This document shows, piece by piece, positions 45,722-53,531 of a DNA stretch of 64,000 nucleotides; positions within the stretch are counted from its first letter, which is position 1; each line of letters opens with the position of its first letter. Position numbers and translations under genes: made by a program. This DNA comes from Fen-1254 sp963778945 (GTDB taxonomy: Bacteria; Bacteroidota; Ignavibacteria; UBA10030). The stretch spans positions 124,001 to 188,000 of the forward strand of contig CAVZWL010000008.1 in the NCBI GenBank assembly GCA_963778945.1. The letters are read 5' to 3'. A model generated the notes under the pieces. The model ran no database searches and was not told where the DNA came from. It worked only from the letters and a program-made list of their open reading frames with translations.

Positions 45722-46765
45722 ATGGACAAACCACTTTTAGGAGCATCAAATACATTGTCAACTGGAAAAGGTTTTTGGAAATCCAAAGATGGAAAATGGG
45801 GGCTTATATTTCTGATACCAATTGTTGCCCTCGGTCTCTGGGGTCTTAGTGCAATTCTTCCATTTCTTATTACATTAACAACAAATATAATCACATTGAT
45901 TGGTCTTGTAATTTGTCTTCTCGGTATCACATATGTTGCTACTGATAAGCAAGTTCGAACGACCGTCTTTTATGCATATAAAATGTTTATCAAAGTATTG
46001 AGGCGAATTCTTATTAATTCTAATCCCGTTGCTGTTCTCAATGTTTATATAGATCAATTGAATAAGAAATGGGAAATTGTAAAAGAACAAATTCGGCAGT
46101 TATTCGGTGCTACGCAAAAACTGGAAGATTCTATTACGAAGACACAAAAGGATATGCAAAATCAATTGGAAATGATGGCTGCAGCAAAGAAAAAGAATCC
46201 AAATGATATTAATATCTCCGTATATGCAAACCAGGCAGGTCGAGATGAAAAAGATCTCAAAGATTTTCAGGCAATGCTGACAAAACTAAATTCTCTTAAA
46301 AAAGTTTTAACGGAAATGAGCAAAGCCTGCCAGGTTGTTATTGCAGATAAAACAAATGAAGTGAAGTCGATTGCATTAAAGCAGGAAACAATGGGCAAAG
46401 CTTACAGCGCATTTGCATCAGCATTCAGTGTCTTAAAAGGTGATCCTGACCAGCGTGCATTCTATGAAGAAGCTATGGAATCTATTCAAACTGACATTAG
46501 TTATAAATCAGGAATTATAGATTCATTTATTGATGAGTCATCTGATGTTTTGAAAGATATTTCTTTGCAAAATTCTGCTTTTGAAGAAAAAGGAAATGCT
46601 TTGCTTGATAGATGGCAAAAGGAAGGAATTCCGGCATTGCTGACAGATGGCAGTGAAAAAATTAATCCATTACAGCAAACAAATGCAGTTCCTGCAAAAA
46701 ATGAAGTTGTTGATGAAGTTAAAGAATCTGGAAAAGACAATAAATATTCGAAACTCATTAAATAA
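45722..46765 (+). CDS. Membrane-hairpin coiled-coil protein with PspA-like body, gene 2
   Basis: 347 residues. Two membrane helices at about 25-70 (WGLIFLIPIVALGLWGLSAI, LTTNIITLIGLVICLLGITY) put both ends in the cytoplasm. The rest is helical: NSNPVAVLNVYIDQLNKKWE then a long coiled coil (DSITKTQKDMQNQLEMMAAA, KDLKDFQAMLTKLNSLKKVL) and a second helix pair (EEAMESIQTDISYKSGIIDS). The NPxxVLxxYIDxL opening followed by long paired helices is the layout of PspA/Vipp1-type, ESCRT-III-like proteins, with a membrane hairpin added. XpaC-like membrane proteins are another possibility. I cannot prove homology by eye. Confidence 0.7.
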   Translation: MDKPLLGASNTLSTGKGFWKSKDGKWGLIFLIPIVALGLWGLSAILPFLITLTTNIITLIGLVICLLGITYVATDKQVRTTVFYAYKMFIKVLRRILINSNPVAVLNVYIDQLNKKWEIVKEQIRQLFGATQKLEDSITKTQKDMQNQLEMMAAAKKKNPNDINISVYANQAGRDEKDLKDFQAMLTKLNSLKKVLTEMSKACQVVIADKTNEVKSIALKQETMGKAYSAFASAFSVLKGDPDQRAFYEEAMESIQTDISYKSGIIDSFIDESSDVLKDISLQNSAFEEKGNALLDRWQKEGIPALLTDGSEKINPLQQTNAVPAKNEVVDEVKESGKDNKYSKLIK

Positions 46766-46777
46766 AGGAGACTTTCA

Positions 46778-48376
46778 ATGTTGACACCATTTGCAAAAAT
46801 TGGAATTGCAACCATTGTAGTGGGACTGTTTGTTGGAGGCCTTTTTTGGCTTGGTAAACACCCCGATGTTGCTGAAAAAGTAGCACCTGGGCTAAGCAAA
46901 ACTGCACAGGAAGCGACAAGTGGAAGTGCTACAGCAGCTAAAGCGCCGGCAAAACGTGAGGCAGCAGAAAATATAGCCGTTGTTGGAACAAATACTTGGG
47001 GTGGGCAAGCTGGAATTGCTTATATGAATAATGGATCAAAAGATGCATCAACAAATTCACGATTCTATCAAGAATTTGGACAACTTGTTCAAATCGATGT
47101 AATTGATGATTTTAATGCTTCTCGAGAAGCTTTAAAAGCCGGCGCTATTGACATTCTATGTTTTGCAACGTGCGGTGAATTTTCTATTGAAGCAGGTTCA
47201 TTACAAAGCGACGGAATTAAAATATTTGCTCACTATGACAAATCCTTTGGCGGAGATGCCCTTGTTGTTACTGAAGGTATTAACTCCATCCGAGACCTTG
47301 TTGGCAAAAAGATTGCGTTAGCTGTTGGAACACCGTCACATGGATTATTCTTGAACCTTATTAAAATTAGTGGTTTGACTCAAGACCAATTTGATATACA
47401 AGAAGCTAAAGATGGACTTGATGCTGCAGATATGTTTCGTAAAGAACAAGTAGCGGCGGCTTTTGTGTGGAGTCCTGACGATATAAAGCTTCCACATGAT
47501 GTTCCAGGGGCTAAAGTATTATTGTCTACAAAATCAGCGCCTGATATTATTTGGGATGTTGTTCTTGTTAAAGAATCTACTGTGCGTGCAAAGCGTAATG
47601 CTATTAAGAATTTCATTGCTGGCCTATTAGCAGGAAATACTGCGATAAATACAAATACAAATGCCCGTGCTGAAGCAGTTAATGATATGGTTGCAATTTA
47701 TGGATTACCAGCTGAAGATTGGTCAAATCTAACGATTGCCAAATTTATGACACTTGGAGATAATTTTAACTTCTTTGGCCTTAACACTTCATATACCGGT
47801 GTTACTGGGGAAGAATTGTATTCGCGAATGGGTGAATCATATAAAGGTCTCAAGATGAAATCAGGTGAACCGCTTGTATCGGGTGCAATTCCGTCTTGGA
47901 GAGAAATTTCTGATAATTCTATTATTTTGGAGTTAAAAGATAATCCTAAATTATCAACTTCTTTGCAAGCGATAGATGTTCCTAAAAAGTATACTGCACT
48001 GAAAACAACAGAAATCCAAGCGCCTGCTATAACGACGAATCTTTTACCTGTAGAATTTGCATCGGGGTCTGCAGCACTAAGTCTAGAAGCTAAAAAGTTA
48101 ATTCGACAAAACTTTGCTTCCTTAGCTCGAGGATTTAACAACTATATTCGTGTTGAAGGAAATACAGATAATGTTGGAAGTCATGAATCGAATGTGACCC
48201 TTTCATTGCGTAGAGCGCAATCTGCCAAGACCTATCTAGCTTCATTTCTTAAATGTGATCCAAACCGAATTGTTATCATTGGTAATGGACCAGATAAACC
48301 AGTTGCTGAGAACGGTCCAAGTGAAGGCAAGCAAAGAAATCGTCGAACAGAATTTGAATTGCTCAATACCAAGTAA
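46778..48376 (+). CDS. Membrane-anchored substrate-binding protein fused to OmpA domain, gene 3
   Basis: 532 residues; AAAGGAG upstream of ATG 46778. An uncleaved N-terminal helix (about 6-26, AKIGIATIVVGLFVGGLFWL) is followed by an Ala-rich linker. A TauA/NitT-type solute-binding domain (about 65-390) shows AVVGTNTWGGQAGIAYMNNG, LKAGAIDILCFATCGEFSIE, GKKIALAVGTPSHGLFLNLI. A C-terminal OmpA peptidoglycan-binding domain (about 420-530) reads LLPVEFASGSAALSLEAKKL, VEGNTDNVGSHESNVTLSLR, RAQSAKTYL, and GKQRNRRTEFELL. The receptor is thus tied to the inner membrane and to the cell wall, unlike free or lipid-anchored binding proteins. The ligand is unknown. Confidence 0.9.
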   Translation: MLTPFAKIGIATIVVGLFVGGLFWLGKHPDVAEKVAPGLSKTAQEATSGSATAAKAPAKREAAENIAVVGTNTWGGQAGIAYMNNGSKDASTNSRFYQEFGQLVQIDVIDDFNASREALKAGAIDILCFATCGEFSIEAGSLQSDGIKIFAHYDKSFGGDALVVTEGINSIRDLVGKKIALAVGTPSHGLFLNLIKISGLTQDQFDIQEAKDGLDAADMFRKEQVAAAFVWSPDDIKLPHDVPGAKVLLSTKSAPDIIWDVVLVKESTVRAKRNAIKNFIAGLLAGNTAINTNTNARAEAVNDMVAIYGLPAEDWSNLTIAKFMTLGDNFNFFGLNTSYTGVTGEELYSRMGESYKGLKMKSGEPLVSGAIPSWREISDNSIILELKDNPKLSTSLQAIDVPKKYTALKTTEIQAPAITTNLLPVEFASGSAALSLEAKKLIRQNFASLARGFNNYIRVEGNTDNVGSHESNVTLSLRRAQSAKTYLASFLKCDPNRIVIIGNGPDKPVAENGPSEGKQRNRRTEFELLNTK

Positions 48377-48387
48377 AAGGTAAGAAG

Positions 48388-49221
48388 ATGACTTTCGAAA
48401 ATCTTTTTGAATTGAGAGGTACCCCGTCAAAAAATGAAAAGGGAACGCTTGAATTTGGCGGGGTAATACTTCTCTTAGCAATTTGGCAGATACTCGCTTT
48501 GCTTGTAAACAAGGTGGGTATCTTGCCATCTCCATTTATACCCCTACAATGGGCTTCTGGAACTGGTTCAAGCTCTGTCCTCACATCAATTCCAGAACTA
48601 TGGTTTCAAGATTTTCTCCTTAAAAACACTTTGTATTCTTTGTATCTCAATGTCTGTGGCTATCTCATAGCTGTCCTTGTGGCGCTTCCTCTTGGATTTA
48701 TGATAGGATTATCACCTATTGCAAATGGTATATTCAGTAAACCGATCGATGCAATACGATTTTTACCGCTTACTGCTGTTACAGGGTTATTTATAGCTTG
48801 GTTTGGCATACAATCACAGATGAAAATATTCTTTTTAGCTTTCAGTATTATTGTCTATTTAATCCCTGTTGTTGTGCAAAGGGTTTATGAGGTAGAGGAT
48901 GTATATATACAGACGGTCAAGACTCTTGGTGCAAATAAATGGCAAACAATAAGAAAAGTATTTATACCGGCTGTTCTTTCGAGAGTATCTGATGATATTA
49001 GAGTATTGACAGCTATCTCTTGGACATATATTGTTGTGGCTGAACTTATTAACAATGAAGGAGGCATTGGATCATTGTCCGTTCGAGCTGCCAGACAGGG
49101 CAGGCTAGATAAAGCGTTTTTCGTGTTATTTGTTATCATTTTACTCGGTATGCTGCAGGACAAACTGTTTAGATGGCTTGATAACAAAACTTTTAGATTC
49201 AAATATAAAGACAGTAAATGA
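48388..49221 (+). CDS. NitT/TauT-type ABC permease, gene 4
   Basis: 277 residues with about six membrane helices (FGGVILLLAIWQILALLVNK, YLNVCGYLIAVLVALPLGFM, and others). The EAA cytoplasmic loop that docks the ATPase reads TVKTLGANKWQTIRKVFIPA. This is the binding-protein-dependent importer class that moves nitrate, sulfonates, bicarbonate, thiamine precursors and similar anions. It begins 11 bases after gene 3 and overlaps gene 5 by 4 bases (ATGA). Only one permease gene is present, so the transmembrane part is expected to be a homodimer. Confidence 0.92.
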   Translation: MTFENLFELRGTPSKNEKGTLEFGGVILLLAIWQILALLVNKVGILPSPFIPLQWASGTGSSSVLTSIPELWFQDFLLKNTLYSLYLNVCGYLIAVLVALPLGFMIGLSPIANGIFSKPIDAIRFLPLTAVTGLFIAWFGIQSQMKIFFLAFSIIVYLIPVVVQRVYEVEDVYIQTVKTLGANKWQTIRKVFIPAVLSRVSDDIRVLTAISWTYIVVAELINNEGGIGSLSVRAARQGRLDKAFFVLFVIILLGMLQDKLFRWLDNKTFRFKYKDSK

Positions 49222-49691
49222 AAAAGATCATCTTCAGTGCGGCAATTCTGATGCTCACAGGCACAGCATTCAGTCAACCATGGTTTCAATCAAGTATTGA
49301 ATACAAGTTCAATACGATTGCTGGACTATCTGTAAGCAATGAGATTGGATATAATGTATTGAACTTAGGTAATTGGTCTGTGGCACCATCGATTGATTAT
49401 ACATATTACTCGAATGGAAATAGTACAGAGCATCTTATTTTTAAGTGCGCAACTTTAACATATTCATACTCGACAAATTCTGTTGTGCCGTATGTTAGCA
49501 TAACTGCGTGCCATCTTACGAAAGTAACGGAGGAGTCTGCACCTGAAAATTCATTGGGATACAGCGGGCAAGTTGGTGTCGGATTTGAATTAACAAAGAA
49601 TGCACAATTTTTCTATCAATACCGGTATTTCGCATATACGACGGTGCTGCAAGGTCAATTAACACAGTTTGGAATAATGTACATCTTCTAA
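49218..49691 (+). CDS. Small outer-membrane barrel candidate, gene 5
   Basis: 157 residues. Signal peptide MKKIIFSAAILMLTGTAFSQ, then alternating amphipathic strands (FQSSIEYKFNTIAGLSVSNE, WSVAPSIDYTYYSNGNSTEH, KNAQFFYQYRYFAYTTVLQG) ending in LTQFGIMYIF with an aromatic last residue, as BAM substrates do. Eight to ten strands would fit. Not recognised as a known porin. Overlap with the permease and position before the ATPase tie it into the transport unit. Confidence 0.75.
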   Translation: MKKIIFSAAILMLTGTAFSQPWFQSSIEYKFNTIAGLSVSNEIGYNVLNLGNWSVAPSIDYTYYSNGNSTEHLIFKCATLTYSYSTNSVVPYVSITACHLTKVTEESAPENSLGYSGQVGVGFELTKNAQFFYQYRYFAYTTVLQGQLTQFGIMYIF

Positions 49692-49704
49692 GGAAAGACA
49701 GATT

Positions 49705-50513
49705 ATGGAATCTGTAAAAATGGTAAATACCCCTTTGCCTGATGTCATTGAGCTTAGGAATGTCAAGCAATCATATGGTGAAGTGACGGTTATAAATGAT
49801 TTTAATCTTGTTATTGAGGATAGACCAAATACCGGCCAATTTGTTTGTCTGCTAGGTGTATCCGGATGCGGGAAATCAACAGTCCTCAGATATATAGCAG
49901 GATTACAGAAACCTACGGCTGGCGATGTTCTCTTGTATGGCAAGCCTTTAGATGGCAACAAAGTAGGTATGATTTTCCAGCAATACTCATCACAGCCTTG
50001 GCGTATGTATTAGAAAATGTCATGCTCGGTCTTGAGATTCAGAATGTTCCAAAGAAAGAGCGTATAGAGAAGGCAATGGAATTCATCAAGATCTGTGATC
50101 TCGAACAGCATAAGAATAAATACTGCAAATATCCGACACTCTCAGGCGGTCAGTTACAAAGGGTAGCAATTGCGCGAAGTCTTGTTGCAAATCCTAAACT
50201 ACTTCTTTTGGATGAACCATTTGGAGCTTTAGATGTTAATACGCGGCTAAAAATGCAAGATACTTTAATGGCTATTTGGGAACGACTTTGGAAGATTGAT
50301 ACAGCAACAACTTTTGTATTTGTAACACATGATATTCCAGAAGCAGTATATCTTGGAACTGATGTTTATATCATGCAAACAAACCCCGGCAAGATTGTTC
50401 ATTATATTAAAATTAATTTACCATTTGACAAAACACGACAAGTTAAAAGAAATCCTGCTTTTACGAGGTATGTATACGACATTGAAGATAAGATGATGGA
50501 ATTGACTAAATAA
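49705..50513 (+). CDS. NitT/TauT-type ABC ATPase, gene 6 (one frameshift)
   Basis: About 269 residues merged. Walker A is GVSGCGKSTVLRYIAG, Q-loop MIFQQYSS, signature LSGGQLQRVAIARSL, Walker B LLLLDEPFGALD, H-loop FVFVTHDIPEA. The first frame stops after SSQPWRMY at 50013; the next frame continues VLENVMLGLEIQNVPKKERI to MMELTK at 50513. The local text should read PWRTVLENV, so one missing base near 50005 explains it, and I read this as a base error. It energises the permease of gene 4. The start is 13 bases after gene 5. Confidence 0.85.
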
Positions 50514-50571
50514 TTTTCCTGCACATTTTATAGTCTCAATACAGGTAAAACAATGTGTTTTGTTCAGCGGT

Positions 50572-50643
50572 TTAGATCTTCTTTTTCGGTTTTTGTCCCG
50601 TAGCAATCAGGATAGTAACTCCTAAAGAGAGGTTGTGTTTCAT
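50572..50643 (-). pseudogene. Tiny frame resembling a methyltransferase C-terminus
   Basis: 23 residues, MKHNLSLGVTILIATGQKPK then KKI. The IATGxKP ending resembles the last strand of many class I methyltransferases. It lies downstream of the ABC-2 permease on the same strand and is probably a leftover of a lost gene; a short leader-type peptide is an alternative. Confidence 0.25.
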
Positions 50644-50677
50644 AATTATTCCCGACATGTTTTGTGTTTAAGTGAAA

Positions 50678-51991
50678 TTAATCGAATATATGTCCTTTTC
50701 TGAATTGACGCACGCTGATGATATTAAACACCGCACCGATGCCTAATAAAATTGCAAGATGCGGCAGGATGGACATAAATCCTACGCCTCTCCATAATAC
50801 TTCCATAAAACCTTCTATCGTCCAGTATACAACCGTCAGCTTGCTGAAAAATTGAATTGTCGGCGGCATAAAAGAAGTCGGAAACCATGCCCCGCCGATT
50901 GAACTCATACTCAGTATCAGCAGCGTTCCTAATCCATTTGCCTGCTGGCGGGTCTGGGAAAAGGCGGCAATGAGCATCCCGAGCGCCGTGCACGCTACCG
51001 ATGCAGCGATTATGACCAGCATAAGATTCAAAAAATTTGAAAATATATCTATCTGAAACATCAGCCACCCAAAAACGAACATAAAAAGCAATTGAATGAT
51101 GCCTAACGACATATTAAAAATATACTTGTTCCAGAGAATCTGTGTCCGCGAAACCGGAGAGGTCAGCATTCTCAAAAGTACTCCGGATCTCCGCTCATCG
51201 AACAACGATGATGATGTAGCTGTCAATGTGAACATAAGAAACATAACACCCCATCCACCCACACTCCGGGTTGCCCATGGATTCTTCATCTCTTTACCGA
51301 TAAGCTGTTGGTTCTCTATGCGCACGATATTATTAAGGATATTTGCATGGCCTCCGGCAGAATCATTGCCGGTTATTTTAAAATTTGAAAGACTGGGATG
51401 TAAAATGACATTCGTATCCACTTTAAAATATTTATGAATAAGAGAAGCCATCGTGCGATTGAACGTGCTTCCGGATTTGATTCCCAAATATTTTTCGGTC
51501 TGCCGCAGTCCGCTTTGCGCCATCACCGAAGGGAACTGGCTGAATACAACCTGCTGGATGAGTCCCCGTACGGTCTGCATCTCCATTTCATTCTTCGGAT
51601 CATAATAGAATTTGACAAAAAGTCCGACCGATGTATCTGCATACGTATCGGGCGGGAGAACGAGTGCAGCGGATGCTTTCCCGCTTCGGACATATTCCTG
51701 AATCGAAAGCGTATCGAACATAACCGTCTTTCCGGAATCCGTTTTAAAGGACTTGATGACGGAGAATGCTTTTATCGTATCGAGTGAAGATTCAATACTT
51801 TTCGCTACAGGAGCCGTGCTTTGATTCAATACCGCAAGCCGTATTCCCTGCGGACCGGAGCCCGATCCGCCGAAAACCGCCCCGAAGATGGTCATAAGCA
51901 CCAGCGGCACAATAAAGGTCAATGCGACGGAGACTTTATCATTCCAGAAAATCCGGTATGAGCTTTTAAATAACCGATAGACCTGTTTCAA
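50678..51991 (-). CDS. ABC-2-type exporter permease
   Basis: 437 residues. One N-terminal membrane helix (VSVALTFIVPLVLMTIFGAV), a large extracytoplasmic domain (about 45-225), then five or six helices (GVMFLMFTLTATSSSLFDER, LIVIIAASVACTALGMLIAA). This is the ABC2_membrane_3/DrrB-YhfP-like layout used for drugs, lipids or proteins. Its start overlaps the ATPase stop by 4 bases, giving a two-gene exporter. The loop is long enough for interaction with a periplasmic partner, but none is encoded beside it. Confidence 0.9.
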   Translation of the reverse strand: MKQVYRLFKSSYRIFWNDKVSVALTFIVPLVLMTIFGAVFGGSGSGPQGIRLAVLNQSTAPVAKSIESSLDTIKAFSVIKSFKTDSGKTVMFDTLSIQEYVRSGKASAALVLPPDTYADTSVGLFVKFYYDPKNEMEMQTVRGLIQQVVFSQFPSVMAQSGLRQTEKYLGIKSGSTFNRTMASLIHKYFKVDTNVILHPSLSNFKITGNDSAGGHANILNNIVRIENQQLIGKEMKNPWATRSVGGWGVMFLMFTLTATSSSLFDERRSGVLLRMLTSPVSRTQILWNKYIFNMSLGIIQLLFMFVFGWLMFQIDIFSNFLNLMLVIIAASVACTALGMLIAAFSQTRQQANGLGTLLILSMSSIGGAWFPTSFMPPTIQFFSKLTVVYWTIEGFMEVLWRGVGFMSILPHLAILLGIGAVFNIISVRQFRKGHIFD

Positions 51992-52905
51992 TCCCGCAGC
52001 CTCCTTCCTGTCAACTGGAGAAAGAGCGCTTCCAGAGTCGGGCGCTGCAATTCAATCCAGGAATATTTTATTCCCTGTTTTTCTATACCGGCAAAAAATT
52101 TCGACAGTAAAAAACCATCCGCAGGTTTTAACTCATAATGATCGTCTTCTTCAAGGAGCGTTCCGAATTTCTCAAATACCGTACGATTTTTTACAGTCGA
52201 TGGATTCTTGATAATCGAAATCGTTTCTTCGTAAGAGAGCTTTTCCAAAAGTTTATCTAAAGTATCCAATGCAATGATTTTACCATGATCGATAATACCG
52301 ATACGGCTGCAAAGCCGTTCTGCTTCTTCCATATAATGCGTCGTATAGATAATTGTTATCCCCTGCTTGTTCAGAGAAGTAAGAAAATCGAAGATAGCGT
52401 TGCGGGATTGAGGATCGACGCCTACAGTCGGTTCATCGCACAGCAGCACCTTTGGGTCGTGCAGCAAGCTCGCAATGATATTGAGCCGTCGTTTCATGCC
52501 GCCTGAAAATGTTTTCACTTTATCTTTGCGCCTATCGTACAACTCAACGGCATGGAGCTGCTCCCCGATACGCTTCTTTAAGAGCGTTCGCGGGATATCG
52601 AACATTTTGCCGAATATTTCTAAATTTTCCTGTGCAGTAAGCTCGTCGTACAAAGCGAGGGTTTGCGGAACAAATCCGATTTTCTTCCTGATCTCCAGTG
52701 TATCCTGAGTCACGTTGCCGCCGTCGATGGTGATCGTGCCGCTGTCCGGATTGAAATACCCGACAAGGAGATTCATCAGCGTGGTCTTGCCGGCTCCATT
52801 GGGACCCAGCAGGCCGAAGAACTCCTGCCGCTGGACTTCTAATGTTACTGCATCGAGCGCAGTGATCGTTCCATATTTTTTTGTGATTTGCCGGATGTTG
52901 ATCAT
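51988..52905 (-). CDS. ABC-2-type exporter ATPase
   Basis: 305 residues from ATG 52905 (MINIRQITKKYGTITALDAV), chosen for AAGGAAAG 11 bases upstream; an earlier ATG at 52965 would add 20 residues. Walker A is LGPNGAGKTTLMNLL, signature TFSGGMKRRLNIIASL, Walker B VLLCDEPTVGVDPQ, H-loop IIYTTHYMEEAERLC. A DrrA-type C-terminal extension (about 220-305) follows. Pairs with the overlapping permease. Confidence 0.93.
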   Translation of the reverse strand: MINIRQITKKYGTITALDAVTLEVQRQEFFGLLGPNGAGKTTLMNLLVGYFNPDSGTITIDGGNVTQDTLEIRKKIGFVPQTLALYDELTAQENLEIFGKMFDIPRTLLKKRIGEQLHAVELYDRRKDKVKTFSGGMKRRLNIIASLLHDPKVLLCDEPTVGVDPQSRNAIFDFLTSLNKQGITIIYTTHYMEEAERLCSRIGIIDHGKIIALDTLDKLLEKLSYEETISIIKNPSTVKNRTVFEKFGTLLEEDDHYELKPADGFLLSKFFAGIEKQGIKYSWIELQRPTLEALFLQLTGRRLRD

Positions 52906-53050
52906 GATTTTGCCGATTCTTTCCTTATTCAAAATGGGTTTTTCAAGGACGGAATAAATGTACACTATAGTTTACGGAATTTTATTGGAAAAGATACAAT
53001 GATAAAATGTTTTTAAAATAAGGCGAGCTCGGCCAAAAACACAGTCTCGA

Positions 53051-53449
53051 TCATTTCGCTTCGAGATCAGGGGGCAATTTTACAAGCAGCGTCTTAATAT
53101 TCTTAGGAAATCTCCCATGCTCCTTTTCTTTCTTAACAAGCTCAATCATAGACGCAGCCGTAAATGCAAACAGGACAGTCTCCGGTTTTTCACTGAGGGA
53201 AATTGCCCAAAGAGCATCCGAGCGGATTTTAGAAAGATCTGCCCCAGGCTTTTCGCCCGGTGTCTTGCTTGCTGTCACCGTAATAAAGCAGACAATCTTC
53301 CCATCTTCAGAAACTGCATCGAAGTAAATTTCTCCGCCTGATTGCAGCCCTAATTTGCGTTTTGTAAATGCCTGCTTATATTTTTTGGGAAGGAATTCGT
53401 TCCGTATCCATTCTTCAACTTCTTTTACAGCGATAGATGCGTCTGCCAT
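53051..53449 (-). CDS. Hypothetical soluble protein
   Basis: 132 residues from ATG 53449; AGGAG lies 7 bases before it, so the upstream ATG at 53464 is not used. Text AVKEVEEWIRNEFLPKKYKQ, GGEIYFDAVSEDGKIVCFIT then SKTPGEKPGADLSKIRSDAL suggests a restriction-like or nucleic-acid-handling alpha/beta fold with no certain motif. Function unknown. Confidence 0.65.
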   Translation of the reverse strand: MADASIAVKEVEEWIRNEFLPKKYKQAFTKRKLGLQSGGEIYFDAVSEDGKIVCFITVTASKTPGEKPGADLSKIRSDALWAISLSEKPETVLFAFTAASMIELVKKEKEHGRFPKNIKTLLVKLPPDLEAK

Positions 53450-53531
53450 GGCGTATCTCCTCATTCAAAATATTTCTTCTTTTTCATTCTAAGATTTCCG
53501 CTGACTCGGGAATGACGCAAAAAACAATATA

